From DASXUX01 sp036504595 (GTDB lineage: Bacteria > Planctomycetota > SZUA-567 > H5-PLA8), in NCBI GenBank assembly GCA_036504595.1, contig DASXUX010000028.1:39311-103310 (forward strand): DNA of 64,000 bases, read 5' to 3'. Below the pieces are notes generated by a model that made no database searches, was not told the origin of the DNA, and was given only the letters and a program-made list of their open reading frames with translations. The position numbers were made by a program, and so were the translations under genes. Below are positions 43,040-52,896 of this stretch, piece by piece (position 1 is the first letter of the stretch; each line of letters starts with the position of its first letter).

Positions 43040-43292
43040 AAGGCTCCGCGGCGAGTGCATCTTCCAGGAGAGATGCCCTTGTATCGCGAAGGCACCTGGA
43101 GTCAATATTTCATCGCGCTGCCGCAACTTGCCAATAAGCCAAGTGCGGGGAAAACGTGGACAGGAATCAGTAGACCGGGCTACATCAACAACCCTCGCCG
43201 CTTCGCCACAGCTACGCGCGCACTTAAAGGGCTTCAGAACGCAGTCCGCGGCGTAGATAGTATACGTCAAAGCCGTCTCAAGGAGACCACTG
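43040..43292. other. 253-bp divergent intergenic region
   Basis: This region lies between the giant kinase and the polysaccharide deacetylase gene. It should carry both promoters; no consensus pair was found with confidence. Confidence 0.4.
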
Positions 43293-44279
43293 ATGCAGCG
43301 TTTGTTCTGGAGTTTGTTTATGATCGGCGCGGGGAGCGTGCAGTTCGCGGGTAGGGCAGGGGAGGATGTGTCCGCGGGCGCGCGCATCGCAAAGTTCAAA
43401 GCTGACCGCGAAGCCGCCGTGTCCTTCACGCTGGATGACGGCTGGGAGGACAACGCGACGCTCGCCGTGCCGCTCTTCGACAAGCACGGCATTCACGCCA
43501 CGTTCTTCCTCGTCCCGGGACAGATTCCCGAGGACGACGCCCCGAAGAGCACGCATAATTACGGCAAGGTGCCTTGGTCAACATGGAAGAAAGTCGCGCA
43601 ATCCGGCCACGAAATCGGCAACCACACGCTGCATCACCCCGGCCTGACCAAAGCCGACGACAAGACCGTCGAGACTGAAATCAACGGCGCGTATGAGCGC
43701 ATTTTGGAGAAAGTCGGCGTCGCGCCGGTCAGCTTTGCCTACCCCGGCAACGCCCGCGACGATCGCGTGCGCAAGTTCGTCTACGCCAAACACGCCGTCG
43801 CGCGCGAGACCGAAACCGGCTACGGCGGCAAAGACTTCACGACCGAAAAAGCCAACGCGCTGGTGGATCGCACGCTAAAGGACAAACGCTGGATGGTCGC
43901 GATGCTCCACGCCATCGAAAACGGCTACGCCGCCTTCCCCAGCGCCTCCGTGCTCGACGAACACCTGAAGTACGTGCAAAGTTTGAAGAATCGACTCTGG
44001 GTGGACACCTTCGGCAATGTCGGCCGCTACGTAAAGGAGCGCGACGCCGCCAAGTTGGACGCGAAGAAGTCCGATACCAGCGTCAGTTTCACTCTAACCA
44101 CCGATCTGGACGCCAAACTCTTCTGCGTCCCGCTGACGATTGTGATCGACGCCAAAGGCGCCGCCTCCGCCGAAGCCAAACGCGACGGCGCTGCCTTGCC
44201 CGTCATCGTTGAAGCGGACCGCATTGTACTCGATGTCGTCCCCGGCCCATCGCCCGTCACCGTTACGTGGCGACGGTAA
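43293..44279 (+). CDS. secreted polysaccharide deacetylase (CE4-like)
   Basis: 328 residues with an N-terminal signal peptide (MQRLFWSLFMIGAGSVQFAG). The CE4 fold shows AVSFTLDDGWEDN with the catalytic/metal aspartates at 48-49, and the metal-binding GHEIGNHTLHHPG with His111 and His115. The protein is longer than the minimal deacetylase domain because of a beta-rich C-terminal region (about 240-328). It probably removes N-acetyl groups from a surface or external polysaccharide. The gene is divergent from the giant kinase and convergent with the PKD protein. Heptanucleotide repeats and a terminator follow it. Confidence 0.88.
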   Translation: MQRLFWSLFMIGAGSVQFAGRAGEDVSAGARIAKFKADREAAVSFTLDDGWEDNATLAVPLFDKHGIHATFFLVPGQIPEDDAPKSTHNYGKVPWSTWKKVAQSGHEIGNHTLHHPGLTKADDKTVETEINGAYERILEKVGVAPVSFAYPGNARDDRVRKFVYAKHAVARETETGYGGKDFTTEKANALVDRTLKDKRWMVAMLHAIENGYAAFPSASVLDEHLKYVQSLKNRLWVDTFGNVGRYVKERDAAKLDAKKSDTSVSFTLTTDLDAKLFCVPLTIVIDAKGAASAEAKRDGAALPVIVEADRIVLDVVPGPSPVTVTWRR

Positions 44280-44281
44280 GA

Positions 44282-44361
44282 GGAAGTGGGAAGTGCGAAG
44301 TGTGGTTTCATTGTGCCTGCGGGACGAGCCACACCTCGTCCTTCGCACTTCGTCCTTCGTT
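44282..44361. repeat. facing heptanucleotide repeats forming an 11-bp hairpin
   Basis: GGAAGTG, GGAAGTG and CGAAGTG (44282-44302) face CCTCGTC, CTTCGCA, CTTCGTC and CTTCGTT (44334-44361). GAAGTGCGAAG at 44291-44301 is an exact complement of CTTCGCACTTC at 44341-44351, so the two arrays can pair. Confidence 0.8.
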
Positions 44362-44377
44362 ATCCTGACACGCAAGA

Positions 44378-44403
44378 AAGGCCGGAGCTTGCGCTCCGGC
44401 CCT
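44378..44403 (-). terminator. intrinsic terminator of the giant PKD gene
   Basis: GGCCGGAGC (44380-44388) and GCTCCGGCC (44393-44401) form a 9-bp stem with loop TTGC. On the minus strand it is followed by TTTCTT, about 25 nt past the PKD gene stop. Confidence 0.8.
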
Positions 44404-44426
44404 GTGTTGCAATTGTAGTTGCTCGA

Positions 44427-47400
44427 TTACTTCGCCGAGCCAGACACGTTAGCCTTAGCGGTATAGAACAGGGTCTTCGTGTCCTGATAGATCGTTCCGT
44501 CGAACAGCATCTGCACCAGGAGTTTCCGCAGAGCCGAAGCGGCTTCTGACTTGGTGAACCCGTCGTCTGCGAGAGCGGCGGCGAAGCCACCCTTGCTCAG
44601 CTTCACGGCGAACTTCGCCGTCTGGTCCACCGTGACGCCGGCTTGCAGCTTCACACCCAGCTTGATGGCACTGCCACCGGACACGGCGGAGCCCTTCTCG
44701 TTGAGCGTGAAGGTCTTGAGCACGCCGCCGACGTTCAGCAGCAGTTTCTGGCCGGAGAGCTTCACGCCAGCCTTCATCGGCAGCAGGCCGCTGATCTGGA
44801 TGCTGTCCGAGCCCGGCTTGACAAAGCTCAGCTTGATCGACATCTTGCTGATCAGCAGCGCTTCCGGAGTCGGGTTGCTCGAGGCCGTCGGGTAGCTCTT
44901 CGCATTGCTCGGGTCGCTGCCCATCGCGATCTCCACGGCATCGCTGATGCCATCGCCATCCGAATCGTTCTCGCCCGGCGCTGACGCCGCGCCGCCCGTC
45001 GCCGCCTGAACCACGAGACTGATGGTCTTGGTCGTGGTTCCACCGCTTGAGGTGCCGCTGACGGTCACGGTGTAGGTTCCGGCTGGTGTGAACGTGTGCT
45101 GCACGGAATCGCTTCCGCTGCTGTCCGTCACGCCATCGCCGAAGTCCCATTTCCAGGAGACCGTGATGTTTTCGGCCGCCGCGACGGAGAACTGCACCGC
45201 TTGCCCAACGGTGGCCGGATTCGGATTGGCCGTCAGGCTGGCGATGGTTGGCGCGGGCGTAAGGTCCGCGGCGTTGAGGCTTACCGTGGCGCTTCCCGTG
45301 GCGCCGCCATCGTCGGTCGCGGTGCAGGTGACATCGTACTGGCCATAATCAGGCAGCACGAACGCGAGGACTGCGCCCGAGCCGGTCTTATAGGCGGCGC
45401 CGTCCTTCAGCACGGTCCACTGATAGGTGAAGGTGTCCGTCGCGCCTGGATCGGTCGCAGTGGCTGTCAGCGAAACGTTCGTGCCTTTGGTCGGAGCGCT
45501 CGGCACGCCAGTGATCGCCACTGTCGGCGCCACGTTGGTGATCGCCACGTTGCCGGCGAGCGTCGTTCCTGCGCCGCCGTCCTTGTCCGTGACGGTGACC
45601 TTCACGGCGTAGACCCCGCCGACGACCGGTTCGTTCGTATAGGTATGCGTGAAGGGGCCGAACTTCTGCGGATCGCCTTCGTTCACGAATTCCGTTGCGA
45701 AATTGCTGCCATCGCCCCAGTCGATCGAGACCGCCCACGAATAATCCAGGACGCCCACATCCGTGAAGCTCCCGGAGACCGTTGCCACGACCTTGGAGCC
45801 TTCAAGTGTGCCGGCTTGCGTCAGCGTGGCCGTGACCACGGGCGCCACGTTGGCAATCACCGCGTCGTAGGTCGTCAGGCTCCAGGTGTCCTCATCGGAG
45901 CTGTTCCACAGCATCACAGCAATCGTGTACGTTCCGCTATCTACATAGGTGTGCGTTTCGGAAAGGTCCGTTTCGTCCGCGTCATAAAAGTCTTGCGTTA
46001 CGCAACCATCGCCCCAATCGATCTGCACGTTGAAATCGTCGTCCACGTATGTATCGGCGAGCGTGCCGGTGAGCGTGATCTCCGCCGCTTCGTAGGCGTT
46101 GGCCACCGCCAGATTCGTAACGGTCGGGGCGGCGTTGATGACCTCGACATACACGTAGTCGTCGTCGTAATCACCGCTGTCGTCGTAGACCTCCACGTCG
46201 ATTTCGTACGAATCGACCTCGGACGTATAGATGTGCGTGGCCGTATAGCTCGTCACCCCGGCCGCTACCTCAAACGTCTCCTCGGTGTCGTCATTCCAGT
46301 CGATGTGGATCGTGTGGGCGTCCTGGATGCCGTCGTCGGTGAAGTTCACCGTCAACTGCAGCGGTGCGCCCTGGGCCACGGTCGTGGGATTGGCCGTCAG
46401 ATTCGTGATAGACGGCGAAGAGTTATAGATCTCGACGGGCACCCAGCCTTCGGATGCCCAGGTCAAGGATTTGCCCTGCAATCCCGGGACCGCCTTCTCA
46501 TTGGAGTAGGTGGTGTATTGACTTGACGAGTCGTCCTTCACGCCAAACGTGGATTCGGCGCCGTTCGCGTATTCGTCATGGCTATCAATGTTGAAGTAGT
46601 TCAGCGTGATCGATCCATTCGTGTTGCCCGTGTCCAGCCCCAGGACTGCCTGGAACTGAATATCGGATCCCGCGTCGCTGTCGCTGCTGATATACCGGGC
46701 GTTCCACTGCACAATCAGGGTGCTGCCGGAGATCTTGTACAGCACTGCGCCAATATCTCCATAAGTGACCAAGTCATCCCAGAGCACGGCGATGCCGGCC
46801 TCGTGAGGACCGTCCGCCAGGTCGTCGTTGCTGTATACGCTATTATCGCCGCTCCAGAGCGCGCCGTTGGAGGATACCCAAAGGCCGCTATAGGTGGTGC
46901 CATAGAGCGTGAACGTGCGGCCATCGAAGTCGATGTAGGACGTGCTATCATCGATGCCTTCGAGGACGCTGGTTACGTCGGGATCATCAACGGTTAGAGG
47001 CGTTCCTTGCAGAGCCCCGACGCTTGCGCTGTATAGGTTGTCGGTGGCCAGCGGAGTGGAACGGCCGTCTTTGTCCGCCACGGTGGCGCGGATTTTGAAG
47101 GTGCCGCTCGGCTTGTCATCGACGTATTTGTGCTGTGCGACGAACTCGTACGTGCTGCCATCGGCGGTCAGCGTGATCGCCTCCGGCGCACTGCCGTCGC
47201 CCCAGTCCACCGTCAGCGTCAGATCGTCCGCCGGCGGCTGATCGAGGTCGAACCACAGCTCTGCCGTGCCCCCTTCGTAGGCGCTGTTGGTCCAGATATC
47301 GGTGATCACAGGCGGCGCATTCACGGTAAATTCTATCGGGTCGGCGTCGGTATAATCGTCATTTTCGTCGTAAACCTCCAGGTACACCGTATACGTGCCC

Positions 47401-50400
47401 CCATGAGGCAGCGAGAAATCGAAGGTGCTGTCGTAGCCGTACCAATAGTAGCCATTCGAATCAACCACTTCCCAGTAATAGTTCGTGATGTCGTTGCCGG
47501 GATCTGTGACGGTAGCGGTGAAGGTGATGGTCTGTCTCTGTTCCAGCGTTCCTGTAACCGGGTCAATGGTAACGCTGGGCAGGACATTATTGACCACCAC
47601 ATTAGTCGTCGTGCTGCCCGGGGTGCCCAGGTCCGTGGCGGTGACGGCCACCTGCGCTGTATACGATCCCGTGTGAACGTAGGTGTGCGTGATGCTCCCA
47701 AGAACGGTGCCGACGACTTGCATGTTCTCGATCGGGCTGCCATCGCCCCAATCGATCGTGGCGGTATGGCTGGTCGCGCCACTGGCATCCGTGAAGGTGC
47801 CGCTGACAGTGACCGAGCCGCTCTCGTCAATCACGGCCGGATCAGTCGGCGCCTGATCGGTGACGATTGTCACAACCGGCGGATCGCGCGTAATCGTCAG
47901 GTTCAGCGAGGCGTCGCTGCCAGCGACCAGGTTCTTATCTTTGAAGTTCGTGACGGTGATCGTGTAGGCATCAATGCCAAACTTTGTCGGGGTAAAGGTG
48001 ATCGGAGCCGTCTGGTCGCCAGTGGTGGTGTTGCTCGTTGCATTCTCGGTGATGGTCCATGTGTAGGTAAAGGGCCCATCGGCCGCGCCATCATGCGGGT
48101 TGATCGTGAAGCTTTGTGCCGTGTTCACCACGTTCGAATTGCCGGCGGCGGGAATGATCTCTGGCGAAGGAGCCACCTCGAGAACCGTTACCGGAAGCGT
48201 CTTGGTATCGGAATCGCCGTCGTTGTCGGTCACCGTCAGGCTGACGACATACGCGCCTTGATCGTCGGGCGTGAAGGTGAAGGTCGCTTCCGAGCCCGTC
48301 GCGAACCCGCTTGTCCCGTCCTTGGAGACGTCCCAGGCGTAGCTCAAACCATCGTTGCCGCTGCCGTCATTGCCCGGATCGGTCACCGCTGGCGTCACCG
48401 TGATGGCCACGCCTTCGTTGTAAGGGGCCGCAGCCGGATCGGTGATGGTCAGCGAGTCGATCGTCGGAATTACGTTGTTGACGTACACGTCAATCGTGTT
48501 GCTGTCGCTGTCGCCGTAGTCGTCTTCAACGGTGACAGTGATCGTCCCGGGATCCAGATTCCAATTGTCGGCGTAGGTGTGTTGAGTGGCCGGGATCGTC
48601 AGCACGCCGGCGGCTAGCTCGATGACCGTGTCGTCCGTGTCGTCACCCCATTCGATGGTCACGACGTGCGTGTCCAGAGTGCCTGGGTCCGCAAAGGTGC
48701 AGATCAGCGTTACCGATTGACCTTCGTTGACGGGGTTCGAAAAATTGTTGTCGTCCCCATTTGAGTCCGTTTTGAGCGCCAGCGTGATATCGGACGGTGT
48801 GACGTTGTCGATCCAGAACTCATCATCTGTCGCAATTCCGAATCCTTGAATTGGCGCTATATTGTCAATCAGGAGATATCCGCCCGCCGCGCCCTCATAG
48901 CTCTCGTCGAAGGTTCCGCCCTGGAACTCGAGGTAGTAGTCGCCATCAGCAGACAGGACAAAGGACTCAGTGGTCCATTCCTCAGTGTACTCGTAGAAGT
49001 CGTTGAAGAAGGTGTGGACGAGCGCGCCGGTCGAGCTGAAGAGTTGAGCGCGCCGGAAACTCCAGTCGTCGCTATAGTCGTACCAGTCGAAGCTAACGGA
49101 AGTGCCTGCGACGCCGTGGAAAGTGGAACTGCGCAGGCTGTCGGTATACCCTTTCCAACCGTCATCGGAGTCCTGATCGGGCACGTCAAATTGGACGCAG
49201 TACTTGCCGTCCGATGTCTCACTGCTCGTGACAGTAACAGTGCTGCCGTAGCCGTTGTCGCCAGGGATCCGCGTCCAACCCGTCAAGTCACCCGTCTCGA
49301 AGCTTCGGTTCGCCAGCGCAGGAAAAGGATCGCAGTAGTCTTTATCTTTGATCGTAAGAGCGAAGTTATAGTAGCCGTCTTGCGTGTAAACGTGGCTCAC
49401 GTTGTCCGTCTTGACGATTTCCAATATGCCGGCGGCCAGATTGATTACCGTTGGCGGCGTCCCATCGCCCCAGTCTACCGTCACCTCGTGCGTGTCGAGA
49501 ATGCCCGGATCGACAAAGGTGGCGGTCAGAACTGTAGTGCCGCCCTCGAAGGGGTCGTCGTCCGTGACGGAGTCAAGGAGCGAGTAGGTGTCTATGGAAG
49601 GCGAAATGTTCAGCACGAAAATCGTCACGCTGGCGCTGCCGGTCACATTGCCCATGTCGGTCACGTTCAACGTAACCACGTAGGTTCCATTGTCCTCGGG
49701 GCTGAAATCGAAGCTGCTGCCGTCCGTCGGCACGCTCACCGGATACGTGCTGCCGTTCTTCGTGACGCCCCAGACATATGTGAAGCCCGCATCCATGTCG
49801 GCGACACTATCAAGCACGGAACTGTTCAACGTCACCGTCGAGCCCTCATCCATCGTGGCCGGCGCGCTGGTGATCTGAACTTGCGGCCCTGAGGCGAGGA
49901 TATCGATGGTCCGCGTAGTCGTCGCTTCACCGCCGTTGCCGTCGTTTACTGTCAGCGTGACGACGTAAGTGCCATGATCGTCTGGCGTGAAAAAGAAACC
50001 ACGCTGGTCGAACGGGCCGGGATTGAAAGTCGAGTTGGTGTACTCCGAGTCGTTTTTCGTAACACTCCACGCGTATGTGAAGCTCTCATCCACGCCGGGG
50101 TCTGTTACGTCTGCCATAACTCCGATAGCCGAAATGCTCTCGGGGGCTGACCAGACGGGCTGAGTGGTATCGAGCGCTGGGTTGCGGAATACCTGGCCCG
50201 GCATGGTCTCCCAATCCGCGGCGCCGGGTACAAGCCAAAGCAATCGCGCCGTGCTATCCCCCGACGCCTCATAGAAGTCCATCTGCAGCGGGTAGCTCTG
50301 ACCAGCAGTCAGGGTGATGTGACCCTCGGTCCACGTGTTGCCGTGATCGTACCAACTGTCAACAACATGTGTCCCGTCGACCCACAAATTCGACCCATCA

Positions 50401-51344
50401 TCCGAAACCGTGGCGAACACGTAGTCCCCGCTTGCCGGTGCGGTGAACGTTCCGGTCCAGTTTGCCGAGAAGTAATCGCTGGGCACGCTGGGCGACGGGG
50501 AGCCACTGTACCAGTAGAAATCGACAACTGGATCAACGCGAGTGAGGACCAGGTTGCCCCCGCCATCGTAGTATTTGCCCAGCAAGCCACCGGTCGATAT
50601 CGCGACGGTCGGGACGACGTTGTTGACGGTGACGTCGAAGCTGTATCCAGTGGTGTCTTCCGCGCCAGAGCTATCTTGGAAGTTGAGCACCGAGATCGTG
50701 CACTGCTGCGTGGCTTCACCGTTGTTGGGGCTATAGACGTACGCGTGATCGACGCTGAAATGGGTTGAGCCAACAGGGATGTCGTACCAACTTTCTCCCG
50801 TGCCATCGCCGAAATCGACCAGGATCGAGAAGTAGTCCCGCGTACCGGGATCAATGATGGCGCCCGTGAGCGTGACCGTTTCGCCTTCGTTGATCGTCGT
50901 TTTTGAGATGGCGAGATTGCTGATGACCGGCGCGACGTTGTTCACGGTGATCGGGAACCAGTAGTCATTGTATGCGCCGCTCGGATCTAAGATACGGCCG
51001 AGAACCCAAATGCCGTCGCTTTGCAGGAAGGCCGGCGGAACAATCGCCCAGGCTTGTTTCACGGAGCCTGCCAACGTGCCATCGCCGACATCCCACGTGC
51101 CATCATTGTCGAAATCGAAGCTGTAGCGGAAACCCGCCGCCATATCGGCGGGGTCGTCGGACTGGTTGCGGAAGGCGACCGTTACAGTCTGTGTGGTGCC
51201 TTCGGTGACTGTGCTGGGACTCGCAGTCAGATCAGCGGTGGGTTCCGACGCATGCACCTGTGCGGCCAGTACTGCACATGCAACGGTGAGCAGGGCTGCA
51301 CGGGAAATCCAGTGCAAGGGAGAGGGCAGAGCGTTCGTGTGCAC
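44427..51344 (-). CDS. giant PKD-repeat surface protein with PA14 and calcium-binding motif
   Basis: 2305 residues from a GTG at 51344, with GGGAGG about 7 nt upstream. The signal peptide is MHTNALPSPLHWISRAALLTVACAVLAAQVHA. Most of the chain is PKD-like beta-sandwich repeats (ITNVAPTVAIT, VDWGDGT, TVTVTDKDGG, HTYTNEP). Embedded are a PA14 domain (about 255-375: GLLGKYYDGGGNLVLTRVDPV to DSTARLLWLVPG), a jelly-roll-like carbohydrate- or surface-binding region near 680-840 (NRSFETGDLTGWTRIPGD) and a nidogen-like domain near 1430-1620 (YIDFDGRTFTLYGTTYSGLWVSSNGALW). Near residue 2120 is a calcium-binding-type motif (DSDGDGISDAVEIAMGSD). The C-terminus is a short unrecognised domain with no LPXTG or PEP-CTERM signal. 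It is probably secreted or surface-displayed, acting in adhesion or polysaccharide binding. Confidence 0.9.
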   Translation of the reverse strand: MHTNALPSPLHWISRAALLTVACAVLAAQVHASEPTADLTASPSTVTEGTTQTVTVAFRNQSDDPADMAAGFRYSFDFDNDGTWDVGDGTLAGSVKQAWAIVPPAFLQSDGIWVLGRILDPSGAYNDYWFPITVNNVAPVISNLAISKTTINEGETVTLTGAIIDPGTRDYFSILVDFGDGTGESWYDIPVGSTHFSVDHAYVYSPNNGEATQQCTISVLNFQDSSGAEDTTGYSFDVTVNNVVPTVAISTGGLLGKYYDGGGNLVLTRVDPVVDFYWYSGSPSPSVPSDYFSANWTGTFTAPASGDYVFATVSDDGSNLWVDGTHVVDSWYDHGNTWTEGHITLTAGQSYPLQMDFYEASGDSTARLLWLVPGAADWETMPGQVFRNPALDTTQPVWSAPESISAIGVMADVTDPGVDESFTYAWSVTKNDSEYTNSTFNPGPFDQRGFFFTPDDHGTYVVTLTVNDGNGGEATTTRTIDILASGPQVQITSAPATMDEGSTVTLNSSVLDSVADMDAGFTYVWGVTKNGSTYPVSVPTDGSSFDFSPEDNGTYVVTLNVTDMGNVTGSASVTIFVLNISPSIDTYSLLDSVTDDDPFEGGTTVLTATFVDPGILDTHEVTVDWGDGTPPTVINLAAGILEIVKTDNVSHVYTQDGYYNFALTIKDKDYCDPFPALANRSFETGDLTGWTRIPGDNGYGSTVTVTSSETSDGKYCVQFDVPDQDSDDGWKGYTDSLRSSTFHGVAGTSVSFDWYDYSDDWSFRRAQLFSSTGALVHTFFNDFYEYTEEWTTESFVLSADGDYYLEFQGGTFDESYEGAAGGYLLIDNIAPIQGFGIATDDEFWIDNVTPSDITLALKTDSNGDDNNFSNPVNEGQSVTLICTFADPGTLDTHVVTIEWGDDTDDTVIELAAGVLTIPATQHTYADNWNLDPGTITVTVEDDYGDSDSNTIDVYVNNVIPTIDSLTITDPAAAPYNEGVAITVTPAVTDPGNDGSGNDGLSYAWDVSKDGTSGFATGSEATFTFTPDDQGAYVVSLTVTDNDGDSDTKTLPVTVLEVAPSPEIIPAAGNSNVVNTAQSFTINPHDGAADGPFTYTWTITENATSNTTTGDQTAPITFTPTKFGIDAYTITVTNFKDKNLVAGSDASLNLTITRDPPVVTIVTDQAPTDPAVIDESGSVTVSGTFTDASGATSHTATIDWGDGSPIENMQVVGTVLGSITHTYVHTGSYTAQVAVTATDLGTPGSTTTNVVVNNVLPSVTIDPVTGTLEQRQTITFTATVTDPGNDITNYYWEVVDSNGYYWYGYDSTFDFSLPHGGTYTVYLEVYDENDDYTDADPIEFTVNAPPVITDIWTNSAYEGGTAELWFDLDQPPADDLTLTVDWGDGSAPEAITLTADGSTYEFVAQHKYVDDKPSGTFKIRATVADKDGRSTPLATDNLYSASVGALQGTPLTVDDPDVTSVLEGIDDSTSYIDFDGRTFTLYGTTYSGLWVSSNGALWSGDNSVYSNDDLADGPHEAGIAVLWDDLVTYGDIGAVLYKISGSTLIVQWNARYISSDSDAGSDIQFQAVLGLDTGNTNGSITLNYFNIDSHDEYANGAESTFGVKDDSSSQYTTYSNEKAVPGLQGKSLTWASEGWVPVEIYNSSPSITNLTANPTTVAQGAPLQLTVNFTDDGIQDAHTIHIDWNDDTEETFEVAAGVTSYTATHIYTSEVDSYEIDVEVYDDSGDYDDDYVYVEVINAAPTVTNLAVANAYEAAEITLTGTLADTYVDDDFNVQIDWGDGCVTQDFYDADETDLSETHTYVDSGTYTIAVMLWNSSDEDTWSLTTYDAVIANVAPVVTATLTQAGTLEGSKVVATVSGSFTDVGVLDYSWAVSIDWGDGSNFATEFVNEGDPQKFGPFTHTYTNEPVVGGVYAVKVTVTDKDGGAGTTLAGNVAITNVAPTVAITGVPSAPTKGTNVSLTATATDPGATDTFTYQWTVLKDGAAYKTGSGAVLAFVLPDYGQYDVTCTATDDGGATGSATVSLNAADLTPAPTIASLTANPNPATVGQAVQFSVAAAENITVSWKWDFGDGVTDSSGSDSVQHTFTPAGTYTVTVSGTSSGGTTTKTISLVVQAATGGAASAPGENDSDGDGISDAVEIAMGSDPSNAKSYPTASSNPTPEALLISKMSIKLSFVKPGSDSIQISGLLPMKAGVKLSGQKLLLNVGGVLKTFTLNEKGSAVSGGSAIKLGVKLQAGVTVDQTAKFAVKLSKGGFAAALADDGFTKSEAASALRKLLVQMLFDGTIYQDTKTLFYTAKANVSGSAK

Positions 51345-51963
51345 GTACTACCTCCCTACTTGGCCCTTAGGCCAAAGGCGGGTTTTAGAAACTTGGGGAC
51401 CGAGTGCCACAACAAAAATGGTGCGACAGCTCCTATGCTTGGTGATCGCGCATTACCCTAAGGGGGCATATAATTAAGTCAAGGCATAAAGTTGCAGAAG
51501 TGTAATGATGCATTGAACGGGTTCCTTAAACGGCCGCGTGGGCGACGGACTCGCCCGGCCAATGCTTGACGGCGTTGACGTGGCGGGAGCAGTTGTGGGC
51601 GCGGATCTTTGTCCAGCGGTGAGCGCGGTAGTGACGGGCGCTGCGGTTGAGTGTGCGGTCGGTATGGAACTGCTTGCCGAACAATCTGATATGCCGCTCT
51701 ACCGGATCACAAGAAGGTTGCAGCCAACTTTGAGCGGTCGCAAAACCGTGATAATAAGAACAGGATTGTGTGTGCGTTGATGCACAGCCTCAGAACGGCG
51801 GGGCCGGTATCAGGGTTCGATGGGGCGTCGGCTAAAGATCCCTGGGAAGCCTGCGGCGCGGGCCGCCAAACGCAAGGTTGTCGAGGCCTTGGTCAAGCGG
51901 CTGCGTCGAAAAGGCTCCTCTTGGAGCCAAGTCGGGATTCTCGCAAGTCGTTGGTGGGAAAAC
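51345..51963. other. 619-bp gap with leader hairpin and degenerate sequence
   Basis: Next to the PKD gene is a small hairpin (51360-51375, TTGGCC/GGCCAA with loop CTTA) just before its ribosome site. The rest, about 51480-51963, has no credible gene. Short frames on both strands lack starts or run into the tRNA; some resemble decayed mobile-element sequence, but none was matched to a known transposase. Confidence 0.5.
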
Positions 51964-52037
51964 TGGGCGCTACTGGACTTGAACCAGTGACCCCCACCTT
52001 GTCGAGGTGGTGCTCTAGCCAGCTGAGCTAAGCGCCC
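51964..52037 (-). tRNA. tRNA-Val (GAC), C at position 33
   Basis: On the minus strand a full cloverleaf is seen: acceptor GGGCGCT/AGCGCCC, D-stem GCTC/GAGC, anticodon stem CCACC/GGTGG with loop TCGACAA, five-base variable loop GGGTC, T-stem ACTGG/CCAGT with loop TTCAAGT, and discriminator A. The anticodon is GAC (valine). The base at position 33, normally U, is C. CCA is not encoded. A promoter-like TTGACT and TCTAGT pair with a 17-nt spacer lies just upstream. Confidence 0.9.
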
Positions 52038-52053
52038 GTCAAACGGGATTCAT

Positions 52054-52082
52054 ACTAGACCGCAGAAAACGAGCAAAGTCAA
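52054..52082 (-). promoter_or_regulatory. promoter of tRNA-Val
   Basis: On the minus strand TTGACT (52077-52082), a 17-nt spacer and TCTAGT (52054-52059), about 17 nt before the tRNA. Confidence 0.5.
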
Positions 52083-52143
52083 GTTGAAGTCTTAACAATG
52101 TCAAACGGGTTGCCTGAGGCGGCTGACTGCCTATAATCACGAT

Positions 52144-52701
52144 ATGACCTTTGCAGAGTTGGCGGGCTGGCTGGAACATTACCCGTGGCATTTGCTGTCT
52201 GCGATCATTACGCCGCCGCTGCTCTGCCTGCTGCTGATGCTGGCCCATGCAAAGGGGCAAGGCCACCATGCGCCCTGGAAATACGTCTATTCGGTGCTGA
52301 TCTACTGGACGAGCGTGCCAGGTATGTTCAGCGCGGTGTTCACGTCTTATCTGCTGCTCTTCCAAAACGCAGACCTGATGAAGCTGAACGTCCTGCTGTT
52401 CTTCCTGCCCATCGTTTCAATGGGCGTAACGCTCGCGCTGATCTATCGCAATGCGGGGTCGTTCGATCCGATTCCGGGCTTTGACCGCCTCTCGGGCCTG
52501 ATGGTGATGCTGGTCGTCAGCTTCGGGATTGCCTTCGCGCTGCATCGGATGCATTTCGGAATTGTCTTCTTTGGCGATCTCGGATCGCTGCTGCTCATCG
52601 CGCTAGTTGCTTTCGGGCTGCTGAAATGGGGCGCCCGGCGGATGGCTGGCGCGGCAGACGCAGAAACGCCAGAAGGGGACGGAGACGCTCACGCCGGATG
52701 A
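52144..52701 (+). CDS. multi-pass membrane protein, function unknown
   Basis: 185 residues with four or five hydrophobic segments: WHLLSAIITPPLLCLLLMLAHA, MFSAVFTSYLLLF, VLLFFLPIVSMGVTLALIY, LMVMLVVSFGIAFALH and LGSLLLIALVAFGLLKW. A short acidic, Ala-rich tail (DAETPEGDGDAHAG) follows. No known family is recognised. It lies 195 nt upstream of the hybrid histidine kinase on the same strand and might be a sensor-associated membrane component. Confidence 0.75.
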   Translation: MTFAELAGWLEHYPWHLLSAIITPPLLCLLLMLAHAKGQGHHAPWKYVYSVLIYWTSVPGMFSAVFTSYLLLFQNADLMKLNVLLFFLPIVSMGVTLALIYRNAGSFDPIPGFDRLSGLMVMLVVSFGIAFALHRMHFGIVFFGDLGSLLLIALVAFGLLKWGARRMAGAADAETPEGDGDAHAG

Positions 52702-52896
52702 GGCTAGCGCTCTGCAGGAACGCGATGGGTTGTTTCAGGCGACGGGTGAACCGCTGCTCGAACGCGCCGGCAAGGAACTGCAGTGGACCAGCGACCTGTT
52801 TTCTGGCCGTTCTGATGTCGTAAACACGCTTCACGACGATACGCTGTGCCAAGTTTATCGGCACACTCTGGGTGCGCGCGTGCGCAAGGGGGAGCT

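Noticed and set aside
45096..48617. Plus-strand frames opposite the PKD gene
   Set aside because: Arg/Val-rich translations without domains, opposite a continuous, repeat-structured protein.
51345..51480. Cyclic-di-GMP riboswitch before the PKD gene
   Set aside because: A small GGCC hairpin is present, but the conserved GEMM core bases are not.
51820..51991. Short plus-strand frame starting MGRRLKIPGKP
   Set aside because: It runs into the tRNA gene and has no ribosome site or homologue known to me.
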